Shown piece by piece: positions 9,861 through 18,667 of a stretch of 64,000 nucleotides of DNA. Numbering within the stretch: position 1 is the stretch's first letter; the number at the start of each line of letters is the position of its first letter. This DNA is from an uncultured Lachnospiraceae bacterium (GTDB lineage: Bacteria > Bacillota_A > Clostridia > Lachnospirales > Lachnospiraceae), in the NCBI GenBank assembly GCA_902801585.1, contig CADCIU010000009.1, forward strand, positions 1-64,000, read 5' to 3'. A program made the position numbers and the translations under genes. The notes under the pieces are model-generated. The model had not been told where the DNA came from, searched no databases, and was given only the letters and a program-made list of their open reading frames with translations.

Positions 9861-9904
9861 AGATGTGTCGACCCGGGCATCGGTCGGCTGAGAAAGGAAT
9901 AACC

Positions 9905-10909
9905 ATGGATCAAAACAATCACAAAGGAGCAATACAGAAGGAAGAATTCGAGTTCTCCCAGTCTGTGATCAGGAAACTGTCGGATTATTATTCAACGCGG
10001 GTAGTGGGACAGGATGCGCTCAGAAATTCACTGATCATTTCTGTCGTGGCGGACGGCCACATTCTGATCGAGTCGGTCCCCGGACTGGCTAAGACGACGG
10101 CGGCCAAGGCCATCTCGGATGCCGTGAACGGCAAATTTTCGCGCATTCAGTGCACGCCGGATCTTCTTCCCAGCGACATCATCGGGACCCAGATCTATCA
10201 CCAGTCGACCGGTAAGTTCGAGACTATCTTCGGTCCGGTCTTTGCCAATTTTGTCCTGCTCGACGAGGTGAACCGGTCCAGCGCCAAGACACAGAGCGCG
10301 ATGCTTGAAGCGATGCAGGAGCGTCAGGTCACGATCGGCGGAACGACCTACCGCATGCCGCAGGATATTTTCATCGTCATAGCGACGCAGAACCCCATCG
10401 AGCAGGAGGGAACCTATCCTCTCTCCGAGGCCCAGACGGACCGCTTTATGATCAAGGAGAAGATCACTTATCCGTCCGCGCAGGAAGAGATCGAGATCCT
10501 GAACCGGATCGAAGACGGCTCGATTGCCCGGATAGAACCGGCCGTGCTCACACTCAGCGATATCGATCGAGTACAGGACATTGCAGAGAAGGTCTATGTG
10601 GACCCCATGGTCAAGAAATACATTGCGGACATTGTCAGTGCGACCAGGAACCCTGCCGCCTATATCGACAAGAGATACGCGGGGTATATCAGGATGGGCG
10701 CCAGCCCCCGCGCCACCATAAACTTCCTCAAAATAGCGAAGGCCTCCGCACTGATCAGCGGGCGCGATTATGCGATCCCGGACGACGTCAAGAAAATGTG
10801 CCATCAGGTGCTGCGCCACAGGGTGAGCCTTGGATATGCGGCTGTCGCGGACAATGTATCCGTGGAATCACTCATAGACATGATCGTAGATAAGGTACCT
10901 GCGCCATGA
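9905..10909 (+). CDS. MoxR-family AAA+ ATPase
   Basis: A 334-aa MoxR-type AAA+ ATPase thought to act as a chaperone for the assembly or activation of vWA-domain partners. Visible elements are a Walker A-like ESVPGLAKTTAAKA, Walker B FVLLDEVNRS, sensor 1 IATQNPIEQEGTYPLSEAQTDRF and the C-terminal lid with ASPRATINFLK. The ATG at 9905 with AAAGGA upstream is preferred to an earlier in-frame ATG at 9863. The stop overlaps the next ATG (ATGA), indicating translational coupling with the DUF58 gene, the classic MoxR arrangement. Confidence 0.93.
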   Translation: MDQNNHKGAIQKEEFEFSQSVIRKLSDYYSTRVVGQDALRNSLIISVVADGHILIESVPGLAKTTAAKAISDAVNGKFSRIQCTPDLLPSDIIGTQIYHQSTGKFETIFGPVFANFVLLDEVNRSSAKTQSAMLEAMQERQVTIGGTTYRMPQDIFIVIATQNPIEQEGTYPLSEAQTDRFMIKEKITYPSAQEEIEILNRIEDGSIARIEPAVLTLSDIDRVQDIAEKVYVDPMVKKYIADIVSATRNPAAYIDKRYAGYIRMGASPRATINFLKIAKASALISGRDYAIPDDVKKMCHQVLRHRVSLGYAAVADNVSVESLIDMIVDKVPAP

Positions 10910-11790
10910 AGATCGACCTGAGTTACGACTATCTCGACCGGGTGCGGAGGGTCGCCGCGTTCTATACGAAGCGGAAGACATCGGATCTTCTCGAAGGAGA
11001 CTATCGCTCCATGCAGCATGGGCGGAGTCTTGATTTTGATGACCTGAGGGAATACCGCCACGGAGACGACATCAACTATATTGACTGGAAATCTTCCTCA
11101 AGAGCGGGCAAGACGCTGGTGCGGCGCTATTTTGCCGACCGCAAGCACAACGTGATCTTTGTCGGGGATACCGGCACGAAGATGACCGGGGACACGCCGG
11201 CGGGCGAGTCCAAGGAGCAGATCGCGCTCATGGCGTTCGGCGTGACGGCCTACCTGCTGGGGAAGCAGGGGGTGAACTATGCGCTGTCCTGCTGCAGCAG
11301 CGAGAGCCGCAGGATCAGCACGTTCCTGTCGAGTCCCGCGCATCTCGAGGAGCTGCTCTACAGCTATAAGGAAGCGATCGAGTCAGGCGAGCCCCGGCAG
11401 AGCTTCTATCAGACGCTGTCGGATACTGCTTCCGTTTTCACGCGGCACATGGTCATGGTGATCATTACGGATGCGGAGGGTCTCGCCGAGCTGGATATGG
11501 AATTGGTAAGGCGCCTCATCTACTACAATGACGTCTATATTTTCAAAATAGAGGACGCCCTACTCACATCGGACAACGTGTACGATCTGGATGCCGGTGT
11601 TTTGGCGGACCCCTTTCTTGCGCTGTGCAAGGACCTCCGCGAGGAGGAAAAGAAGATGAAAGAGAACTTAGACAAAGCGGCAGACCGGCTTCTTACACCG
11701 AACCGGGTCTTCTTTAAGAGCGTTTCGAGGGAAGAGGAGATCGTCGATGTGCTGATCGGTTTGTTTGGAATGAGAAAGGGGATCCTATGA
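10906..11790 (+). CDS. DUF58 domain protein
   Basis: A 294-aa DUF58 protein, the standard partner of MoxR ATPases. The signature block is present at about residues 30-75: GRSLDFDDLREYRHGDDINYIDWKSS with arginine-rich LVRRYFADR. The remainder has a degenerate vWA-like fold (FVGDTGTKM, MVMVIITDAEGL). It is coupled to its neighbours by ATGA overlaps at both ends. The role in this cell is unknown; the family is associated with surface or envelope complexes. Confidence 0.9.
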   Translation: MKIDLSYDYLDRVRRVAAFYTKRKTSDLLEGDYRSMQHGRSLDFDDLREYRHGDDINYIDWKSSSRAGKTLVRRYFADRKHNVIFVGDTGTKMTGDTPAGESKEQIALMAFGVTAYLLGKQGVNYALSCCSSESRRISTFLSSPAHLEELLYSYKEAIESGEPRQSFYQTLSDTASVFTRHMVMVIITDAEGLAELDMELVRRLIYYNDVYIFKIEDALLTSDNVYDLDAGVLADPFLALCKDLREEEKKMKENLDKAADRLLTPNRVFFKSVSREEEIVDVLIGLFGMRKGIL

Positions 11791-12647
11791 AATATTCAGT
11801 AGATCTTGAAGCCCCTTTTGTCTTTTCCACCTATTGGTATGCAGTGGGGATTCTGCTGATCATATTCGGGCGTCTGCTGTTCCTCTTCTTTAGGCGAATC
11901 CTCCGAATGGATCCGGAGCCGCCGCTCAAGGTCGACAGGACTTACAAGTCCTGCATGAAGAGGATCGCTGAGATCGAGCGCAGATACAGCAGCGGCGAAC
12001 TGGATACGCGGGCCGCGCACGGACAGATGAGCTCTGAGGTGCGTGGTTTCGTACAGGAAATGACAGGGCTTCAGGCACAGACAATGGTCTATGACGAGCT
12101 CAGAAAGAGAGGCAGGCCGGAACTCGCGGAGCTGATCAAGGAGTATTACGGGCCGGAATTTTCGTATATTTCTGAGGCAGATGCCGTACAGGCCATTGAG
12201 AAAGGCAGAACCTTGGTCACGGAAGAGTATAAAAGATCCGTCAAGGCCAGAGGCGTCAAGGCGGCGGCTGCCTTCCGGGCGGTGATGAACGAGGATCTGG
12301 GCGGTCTTTTGCGGAGAGCGCCGGGCTTTCTGACCCCTGCGCTGACGGATCTCATTCGCTCGAACACCCGCAAGTGGATCGTGAGGATCGACAAAGCCTT
12401 CCGCAGGGAGGAGATCGATATGTATGGCGTGCACAAGCAGATGAGCGCTGCTGTTGCGAGTTTTCTTCGGGCGGTGACCGGTACCCGGTCGGATTCCGCG
12501 GCGCTTGACGTATTGCGGGCTTCCGGCAGGAGCGGAGTGACAGCTCTGGCGGACGCATACTACGAACCGGAATATGTGTGCCGCTCTGAAAGGGAGGCAC
12601 AGTTATCAATAGAAAAGGGTAAGGAGCTGATCGAAAAATGGGTGTAA
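11787..12647 (+). CDS. Membrane-anchored protein with duplicated helical domain
   Basis: A 286-aa protein of the MoxR operon that I do not recognise by family. Residues about 10-33 are one membrane helix followed by a basic stretch. The rest consists of two related helical units (about 50-145 and 190-286). Each contains an RxxxIE/RID start, an MSSEVRGFVQEMTG / MSAAVASFLRAVTG block, a YYGPEF / YYEPEY block, and ends in an IEKGRTLV / IEKGKELI block. It overlaps both neighbours, so it is probably made in stoichiometric amounts. It occupies the slot of a DUF4381-like accessory protein in other Bat operons (inference). Confidence 0.75.
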   Translation: MKYSVDLEAPFVFSTYWYAVGILLIIFGRLLFLFFRRILRMDPEPPLKVDRTYKSCMKRIAEIERRYSSGELDTRAAHGQMSSEVRGFVQEMTGLQAQTMVYDELRKRGRPELAELIKEYYGPEFSYISEADAVQAIEKGRTLVTEEYKRSVKARGVKAAAAFRAVMNEDLGGLLRRAPGFLTPALTDLIRSNTRKWIVRIDKAFRREEIDMYGVHKQMSAAVASFLRAVTGTRSDSAALDVLRASGRSGVTALADAYYEPEYVCRSEREAQLSIEKGKELIEKWV

Positions 12648-14671
12648 GCTATCATAATCCAGGGGCACTCATGATCGGCGGGATCCTGACCGCTGCAGTT
12701 TGCCTCATTGCTTTTATACTGCGCAGAAAGCCCGGCGTCAGCAACAGACTGCGGGCTGCCAACACCAGGCGCCTTAAGGAACATCCCCTCTACAAGAGGA
12801 AAATGCTGGAAGCCAGGATCTTTCGGATCCTGTCCGTTGCGGGTATCATCATTTCTCTTGTGGCAGCGGTATTTCTGACATCGAGGCCCTATCGGAGCGA
12901 CCGTGTCCAGGACACAGTCAGCCGCAGAGATATCTTTCTGTGCGTGGATGCTTCTTCCTCCAACTATTCGGGAGTCAAGGAACTTGTTCAGGAATTCAGA
13001 GAGATCGTGACAGGACTCGACGGAGACCGCATAGGGATCTCTCTCTTCAACACTTCCAGCATGCAGTTCGTGCCGATGACGGACGACTATGAATTTGTAC
13101 TCCGCAGGCTGGATGTCCTGGAGGACTATCTTGCCGCGCAGGAAGAATTCATGACGGAATATGCGCAGAAGTATGATTCCGTCTACGAGATCCCGGATTC
13201 CGAACGGAGCAGGTACGAGGAACTGAACCGGATCCTGGCCTCCATTGACAGCGGCATCACAGCAGGATATGAGCTGAAGGGAACGTCTGCGATCGGAGAG
13301 GGTCTCGCGTCATGCCTGTTCAGCTTTCCGGAACTGACCGAGGAGGAGCGGACCAGGGTCATCATCTTTGTCACCGACAACCGGCCGGAACTGCTTGACG
13401 ATCCGCTGGTCACGCTGACGGACGCCGCAGAGATGTGTGCTTTCGACAAAGTAAGAGTACTGGGCATCTGTCCCGTGAGCGGAGCGGATGCGGGTTCCTC
13501 TGCAGAGAGCGGCAGCGCGGGCGGCGATGGCGGGAGCGGTTTTAGCGGGGGTGACGTCGACGAGATGCGCGATGCAGCGGAATTGACCGGCGGCAAATTC
13601 TATGAGCCGGGCACAGAGCTGACAGCGCAGATGATCCTTGAGGATATCAAGGCTATAGAGAATCAGGAAACAAAGACCACGACGGCCACTGTCGAGTCAG
13701 ACGTGCCGCAGTTCTGGTTCTATATCCTTGCAGCCGGATTTGCAGTGATCGCCGCGACTACGATCTATATTGTTGTTAAGAGAGGAATCGGTAAAGTTAA
13801 GTCCGGGCGCGGGCTGACAGCTTTGATCCTTCTTCTTGGTATGCTCGCCGGAACCATCGCCGTCGGTATCAGACCCATGTATCTGAGCATGGATTCGGAG
13901 ATCAGGACGACAAATCTGGATGTCGCATTTGTTGTTGACACGACGATCAGCATGTGGGCGCAAGACCACAAGGGCGGGACCCGGATCGACGGCGTCAGAA
14001 GTGATATCCGATCGATCATGGAGGCCCTTCCGGGCAGCAGTTTCGCGCTGATCACATTTGATAACGGCGCCCAAATACATTCGCCCTTTACGCAGGATAT
14101 TGTTGCGGTCGATGAGATGCTGGACGACTTGAGCATGCCTTCTTATGTGACGTCCCGAGGGTCCTCCCTCAATACTTCTTACGAAGCGCTCCATATGATG
14201 GTGGAGTCCGCGGCCAGGAAGGAGGGAGACCGCAAGACGGTCGTTTTCCTCTTCAGCGATGGCGAGACGACCAATGGCGACACCCTTCAGAGCTTTAAAG
14301 ATCTGCGCAGACTGATCGACAGCGGCGCTGTCCTTGGGTACGGCACAGAGAGCGGCGGCGCGATGTATTATCCCGGAAGAGGCTATATCAGGAACAGTTC
14401 TGACGGAAGCACAGCTTTGTCCCGCATTGACGAGACGACTCTGCGGCAGATCTCTGACGATCTCTCCGTGTCCTACATCAATGAGACCAAGGATACGGGA
14501 ACTTCCCTTGCAGGCAGGCTGCGGTCTGTCCGGATGATGAGCAGGGAAGCTGCTTTTGCGTCCGGCAGCAGGGAAGGATATATGGAGACTTATCACTATT
14601 TTGCCATGTTCGTCGAGTTCCTGCTCCTGATCTGGCTGTATCTGACGATCTTCAGAGGGGGTGTGGCGTGA
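12638..14671 (+). CDS. Double vWA-domain membrane protein (BatA/BatB-like fusion)
   Basis: A 677-aa membrane protein with two vWA domains. Helices near residues 7-27 and 57-78 precede the first vWA domain, whose MIDAS begins DASSS near residue 104. A membrane-helix pair near 362-385 and 390-412 precedes the second domain, with DTTIS near 434. A last helix lies near 650-670. In other bacteria BatA and BatB are separate, each with helices followed by vWA; here the pattern is repeated in one chain. A Gly/Ser-rich insert lies near residues 288-310. It is coupled to neighbours by overlaps. Confidence 0.88.
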   Translation: MGVSYHNPGALMIGGILTAAVCLIAFILRRKPGVSNRLRAANTRRLKEHPLYKRKMLEARIFRILSVAGIIISLVAAVFLTSRPYRSDRVQDTVSRRDIFLCVDASSSNYSGVKELVQEFREIVTGLDGDRIGISLFNTSSMQFVPMTDDYEFVLRRLDVLEDYLAAQEEFMTEYAQKYDSVYEIPDSERSRYEELNRILASIDSGITAGYELKGTSAIGEGLASCLFSFPELTEEERTRVIIFVTDNRPELLDDPLVTLTDAAEMCAFDKVRVLGICPVSGADAGSSAESGSAGGDGGSGFSGGDVDEMRDAAELTGGKFYEPGTELTAQMILEDIKAIENQETKTTTATVESDVPQFWFYILAAGFAVIAATTIYIVVKRGIGKVKSGRGLTALILLLGMLAGTIAVGIRPMYLSMDSEIRTTNLDVAFVVDTTISMWAQDHKGGTRIDGVRSDIRSIMEALPGSSFALITFDNGAQIHSPFTQDIVAVDEMLDDLSMPSYVTSRGSSLNTSYEALHMMVESAARKEGDRKTVVFLFSDGETTNGDTLQSFKDLRRLIDSGAVLGYGTESGGAMYYPGRGYIRNSSDGSTALSRIDETTLRQISDDLSVSYINETKDTGTSLAGRLRSVRMMSREAAFASGSREGYMETYHYFAMFVEFLLLIWLYLTIFRGGVA

Positions 14672-15513
14672 TGAATCAGAATGAAAACCGGTTTGATAAG
14701 TTCATCGCGGTCATCCGGGAGCTGCTGGTCGTAATATCCATCGCGATTGCCGTGATCGGTGTTCTTATTCTCTTAAGGAATATTGTGAATGCCGTGTTCC
14801 TTTACAATTATGATCATGACTCCTATCTGACGATCCCGGAGCGCACAGTGGACTATATCGCGGTCGGAGAGAACTATGTGGTCCCTTATAACCTTGGCAA
14901 CGCGAAATATCAGAAGCAGAATTACGACAAGGCAATCTCCTATTACGTCACGGCGCTCAGCAAGAAGCTGCCGGAGAATGAGAAAGAATGCATGATCAGA
15001 GTGAATCTGGCGCTTTCCATCTGCCATACGATCGATTTTGAAAGCTTGGACCTCGAGGATACGGACGCTGTTCTTGAAGCGATCACCGTCCTTTATGAGG
15101 CGAGATATGTCCTGACGGAAAAGGGCTGCGCAAGCGAGCCTGTGGGAAGCAGTGACGGACACTACGAGAATGCGGATAAGCTGCGGAAGGACATCGATGA
15201 TATGCTCCAATATCTGTCTCAGTATGCTCCTAATGATAAAGGGCAGGGAGACGGCGGCGGAGGCGGCGGTGATGACGAGAATCAGGACCAGAATCAGGGT
15301 CAGGATCAGGACAACAGCGACAGTCAGTCCGACAGTTCGAAGAGCAGTGATGAGAAGGAAAAGCAGGAGCGGGAACGCCAGGAAGAGCTCAAGGAGGACC
15401 TCAAACAGCAGAAGAAGGACCTCAAAGAGAAGAGCGAATCGACCCGCCGCAATGATTACGAATATCTGGACGGCGGAGATGCCCAAGGATATGGAGACGG
15501 AACGCTATGGTGA
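14668..15513 (+). CDS. Membrane-anchored TPR protein (BatC-like)
   Basis: A 281-aa protein with one membrane helix at about residues 14-42. It then has a short TPR region (YNLGNAKYQKQNYDKAISYYVTAL) and a long low-complexity tail rich in Gly, Gln, Asp and Ser that becomes a charged KQERERQEELKEDLKQQKKD coil. TPR proteins with disordered tails follow vWA genes in Bat operons. The start may be GTG 14668 or ATG 14671; both overlap the stop of the preceding gene. Confidence 0.82.
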   Translation: MMNQNENRFDKFIAVIRELLVVISIAIAVIGVLILLRNIVNAVFLYNYDHDSYLTIPERTVDYIAVGENYVVPYNLGNAKYQKQNYDKAISYYVTALSKKLPENEKECMIRVNLALSICHTIDFESLDLEDTDAVLEAITVLYEARYVLTEKGCASEPVGSSDGHYENADKLRKDIDDMLQYLSQYAPNDKGQGDGGGGGGDDENQDQNQGQDQDNSDSQSDSSKSSDEKEKQERERQEELKEDLKQQKKDLKEKSESTRRNDYEYLDGGDAQGYGDGTLW

Positions 15514-16460
15514 CAAAACACAGAAAACTATATTCCATCGTGATCACGCTGGTGTGTCTGGCGGTGCTGTCCAGTGGGATCACTGTCAGTGCTGACGGAA
15601 AACCGGAAGATCCAAAAGGCGGGAAGCCGGTGCAGGGACCGGATATTCCGCCGGCGGGTGTCCGCTACGATGAGTGGAAGAAATTCAAGTACTCTTCGGA
15701 CACTTCATTTCCGGTCCGGACATATTGGTCCTTCTGCATGAATGACGGGAGTTCACTCCCCAAGCAGGGATTTATTCAGGATCCTGAGCATATTGAAGAT
15801 GCTGTGCTGACGATCACAGACGCCAAGGCAGAGCCGGTAGGCGGAGAAATGAAACTCAGGTCCGCAGGATATGTCGATATCACGATCGAGCTGGAGTGGA
15901 CCGGGACGATGGAAGGATATCTGGATTACGATCTGCTGGATAGCGGATATGCTCGCTGGGGAATCCGCTGGGAAGAAAATACAGCCCAGCCGTGCGATGC
16001 TTATACAGGCACTTCGCTGCTGAATTTCCGTGACGCAGACGAGGATAAGGCGGATGAGGATATCAGTCCCGGCCAGGCTGTGATCTCTTCCATGGTGGAA
16101 TCCATGATCACTTGGGAGGAACGGACCTACAGGCTGTTTGCCAAATCGGATGTTCGGAACGCATCTACCTCCGATATAACTACAAGCTATGAGGGTTCCC
16201 GTTTCATCTTTTCTTATCCGGGAAGGGTGGATACGACCCTCACGTTCCGGGTCCCTGCTGACTACGACGGGCTGGTCCTCGCTATTGACAAGGACACAAC
16301 GGATCAAAAAGCTGATTACATGGATGCCAACGGGAATTCCCTTCCGACAGCGGATCTTTACGCTGACATTCTGACAACCGGTAAAGGGGTTAAGCAGACT
16401 GCGGATGATTTCTATTTTGTCAGAGTTTCTGATCTGCTGGAGAAGTTCGAAGAAGAGTGA
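15507..16460 (+). CDS. Secreted protein of the MoxR-vWA operon, unknown function
   Basis: A 317-aa exported protein with a signal peptide (residues 1-30, ending in VSADG). The mature chain is beta-rich with tryptophans (TYWSFCMNDGSSLP, RWGIRWEENT) and shows no known domain that I recognise. Its start overlaps the TPR gene by 7 bases, so it is part of the operon and a plausible substrate or surface component of the MoxR-vWA machinery (inference). A Family A hairpin with a T tract follows the stop and probably terminates the operon. Confidence 0.75.
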   Translation: MVTKHRKLYSIVITLVCLAVLSSGITVSADGKPEDPKGGKPVQGPDIPPAGVRYDEWKKFKYSSDTSFPVRTYWSFCMNDGSSLPKQGFIQDPEHIEDAVLTITDAKAEPVGGEMKLRSAGYVDITIELEWTGTMEGYLDYDLLDSGYARWGIRWEENTAQPCDAYTGTSLLNFRDADEDKADEDISPGQAVISSMVESMITWEERTYRLFAKSDVRNASTSDITTSYEGSRFIFSYPGRVDTTLTFRVPADYDGLVLAIDKDTTDQKADYMDANGNSLPTADLYADILTTGKGVKQTADDFYFVRVSDLLEKFEEE

Positions 16461-16461
16461 G

Positions 16462-16529
16462 GGAGACAGGGGACGGTTCTCTGTCTCCTTTTTCTGGCAG
16501 CATTGTCAGAAGAACCGTCCCTTTGTCAC
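16462..16529 (+). repeat. Family A repeat acting as likely terminator
   Basis: GGAGACAG and CTGTCTCC close a loop containing GGGACGGTTCT and are followed by CTTTTT, so this copy has terminator form at the end of the MoxR operon. An inverse half copy (TTGTCAGAAGAACCGTCCC) follows and abuts the stop codon of the convergent reductase gene. Confidence 0.8.
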
Positions 16530-17426
16530 CTATAGCATATCCCTGTACTTCTCATTGACCGGAGTGGGGATGCCGTATTTATGACCCATCGCGATGACAG
16601 TACCTGCAAAGAGATCCACTTCTGTCGGACGCCCCGCCAGCGCGTCCTGGCGCATGGAAGGATAGCCGTCGGGCTTCAGCGTCTTTTCGAGCTCTATTGC
16701 CGCGTCGACATCGGCTTCGGTCAGGCTGATGCCTTCTACAGCAGCCAGGTGGCAGACTTCGCGCATCGCTTCTTTCATTTCATCACAGATCGGCCCCGGC
16801 GCTGTGACGTGTCCGTAATCCGTCTCGTAGACAGTACACGCCTGGTTGACCCCTACATTGAGCAGGAACTTATACCACATGGCGCGGCGGATGTCATCTC
16901 TCACTTCATAGGGAACGCCTGCATCAGCAAAATATCGCTCGAGCGCCTCTATTTCCTCCACCTGGGATCCGTCGCGGGAGCCGAACTGGAGCTTGCCGCA
17001 CTTGGTGTAGGAGAGCTGCGTGCGGTCGCGCATTGCATCCATGCCGATGGCGATGCAGTCGAGAATGCGGCTGCGTCCGTATTTTTCAGCGAGGATGTCC
17101 TCACTGGTGATCCCGTTCATGAGAGAGATCACGATCGTATCAGGACCAATGGAAGGCGCGGCCTGATCTGCGGCCTCCGCCAATGACGGACCTTTGACAG
17201 CGATGATCACCAGATCCGAGGGGGAAGCCACATCAGATCCGTCAAGCAGGGCGAAGTCGAAAGGCTCGCCGTTGATCGTGTAGAGATCTATCTTGTGGCG
17301 AGCATAGCGAGGGCTGTCCATCACAAATTTCACATTGTCCGGTCCATATTTATTCTGAAGCATGGAGCCGTACAGCATGCCAAGGGCTCCGAGGCCGTAG
17401 ACGGCGCAGGTTTTGATCGGTTTCAT
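16530..17426 (-). CDS. Ketopantoate reductase family (PanE/ApbA) enzyme
   Basis: A 298-aa NAD(P)H-dependent 2-dehydropantoate reductase-family protein. The N-terminal Rossmann motif is CAVYGLGALGMLYGSML; VIIAVKGP, ISLMNGI and the C-terminal YPSMRQDALAGRPTEVDLFAG block (substrate-site Ser-Met-x-x-Asp) match the family. PanE itself makes pantoate for coenzyme A, but many paralogues act on other 2-oxo acids, so the symbol is withheld. A Family B repeat lies 30 bases upstream of its ATG. Confidence 0.9.
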   Translation of the reverse strand: MKPIKTCAVYGLGALGMLYGSMLQNKYGPDNVKFVMDSPRYARHKIDLYTINGEPFDFALLDGSDVASPSDLVIIAVKGPSLAEAADQAAPSIGPDTIVISLMNGITSEDILAEKYGRSRILDCIAIGMDAMRDRTQLSYTKCGKLQFGSRDGSQVEEIEALERYFADAGVPYEVRDDIRRAMWYKFLLNVGVNQACTVYETDYGHVTAPGPICDEMKEAMREVCHLAAVEGISLTEADVDAAIELEKTLKPDGYPSMRQDALAGRPTEVDLFAGTVIAMGHKYGIPTPVNEKYRDML

Positions 17427-17455
17427 TTGGCTGTCCTTTCTTTGCTAAAAACGAA

Positions 17456-17475
17456 CGACCTCTGGGGTAGTTTGT
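17456..17475 (+). repeat. Family B 20-mer upstream of ketopantoate reductase-like gene
   Basis: CGACCTCTGGGGTAGTTTGT, an exact copy of the Family B consensus, 30 bases upstream of the minus-strand ATG, probably within the promoter or leader. Confidence 0.85.
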
Positions 17476-17572
17476 TCATTGGGATATCTATATTTTGCAT
17501 CAAAAACCGTACTTTTCAAGACGAAAAAACACTGCGTTATAGTGTTGTTCCGGTAGAAAGAGAGGCGGAAGT

Positions 17573-17956
17573 GTGCTAGGGTTGAACTATAGAAGCAGGG
17601 CTGTGCACCACGAGAAAAGTGTCAGTGGACCTGTCCCTGTGACACTTTTCAGGCAGAGGGAATCAGAGAAGATTAAGATGATCTTCGAGAAAGACAGGGA
17701 TGAAGTGCTTAAGTCTGATATTCTATTCATACTGCTGGATGGAAGAGTGCCTGATGAAGGCGCCTGTGTTGAACTCGGCATAGCTTATGCCAACGGCAAA
17801 AGATGTTATGGGTTTAAGAGTGACGCGAGATCCGTCGAACTCGATATGGACCTTAATCCAATGATTTCCGGATGTTTCACTAAACTCTTTTACAATCTCG
17901 ATGAGGAAGAGCTGATCAAATCGTTAGAGGAGTATTTACAAAGCAATGAGCTGTGA
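17573..17956 (+). pseudogene. Nucleoside 2-deoxyribosyltransferase-like remnant, N-terminus replaced
   Basis: The last 85 residues (FEKDRDEVLKSDILFILLDGRVPDEGACVELGIAYANGKR...) match the nucleoside 2-deoxyribosyltransferase family, which swaps bases between deoxynucleosides. The conserved Asp-Gly and the Glu of ACVELGIAYA are present. The usual N-terminal strand-loop (a GPLF-type substrate motif) is absent; in its place is a palindrome of AAAAGTGTCA arms. The first 30 residues look like translated non-coding sequence. I infer loss or replacement of the N-terminal third and therefore loss of function, although the frame remains open. Confidence 0.6.
17615..17650. repeat. Degenerate Family A palindrome inside the deoxyribosyltransferase remnant
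   Basis: AAAAGTGTCA and TGACACTTTT form a 10-bp stem around a loop containing TGTCCCTG. It lies in the frame where the missing N-terminal part of the enzyme should be. Confidence 0.6.
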
Positions 17957-17960
17957 GACG

Positions 17961-18014
17961 GGGTGACAGGGGGACGGTTCTTCAGGGTGTCAAGGGGACG
18001 GTTCTTCTGACAAC
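17961..18014 (+). repeat. Family A, two partial direct copies
   Basis: Two direct copies of GGGACGGTTCT (within GGTGACAGGGGG... and GTGTCAAGGGG...) lie between the deoxyribosyltransferase remnant and the rhomboid gene, 15 bases before the rhomboid ATG. Confidence 0.8.
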
Positions 18015-18029
18015 AAATGGAGGAATTCA

Positions 18030-18593
18030 ATGGACTTTTTGAGCAGCAAGACTACGACAATACTGATCATCATCAATGTGGCACTGTTCCTAATGGAGAC
18101 GAAAGCCGGCGGCAGCACAAACAGTGAAGTTGCGCTCAGATACGGAGTGCTGGACCCGCCGTCTGTCAGGGCGGGGCAGTATTACCGCCTGTTTACTTCG
18201 ATGTTCCTGCACTTTGGGCCATATCACCTGCTTTTCAATATGTATGCGCTTTCTGTGATCGGACCGGCGGTGGACTATGTGTGCGGACCTGTGATCTATC
18301 TGATCATCTATCTGGCATCGGGACTGATCGGCAACATCGCAACGCTGCTTTATTTTCAAAAGGCAGGGCGCAATAATATGTCTGCGGGCGCGTCAGGCTG
18401 CATCTTCGGGCTGTTGGGAGCGTGCCTGGTCCTGGCGGTCGCCGGATACGGCTTCTCACTCAGGAGTATTATCACAACGCTAGTGATCAATCTGGTCTAC
18501 GGGCTGTCATCAAAAAATATCAACATGGTATCCCATGCCGGGGGATTTGTCGGCGGGGCGGCTATTATGGCGGTGGTGCTTGCAATACTGTGA
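18030..18593 (+). CDS. Rhomboid-family intramembrane serine protease
   Basis: A 187-aa polytopic membrane protein with about six helices. The catalytic dyad is visible as Ser122 in GASGCIFG and His169 in SHAGGFVGG. The HFGPYHLLFNMYAL segment at 61-74 is the conserved rhomboid L1/helix 2 motif. It would cut transmembrane helices of other proteins within the membrane; the substrate is unknown. Its length is normal for a minimal bacterial rhomboid. GGAGG precedes the ATG at 18030. Confidence 0.9.
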   Translation: MDFLSSKTTTILIIINVALFLMETKAGGSTNSEVALRYGVLDPPSVRAGQYYRLFTSMFLHFGPYHLLFNMYALSVIGPAVDYVCGPVIYLIIYLASGLIGNIATLLYFQKAGRNNMSAGASGCIFGLLGACLVLAVAGYGFSLRSIITTLVINLVYGLSSKNINMVSHAGGFVGGAAIMAVVLAIL

Positions 18594-18667
18594 AAAGGGC
18601 AGACAGGAGAAATGACACCATAAGATGTATGAGTATGTGATCGAATGATGGTCACAGGAGCGTGAAA

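Noticed and set aside
9863..9904. Earlier start for the MoxR ATPase
   Set aside because: The 14 extra codons lie before a better ribosome site and do not resemble the family N-terminus.
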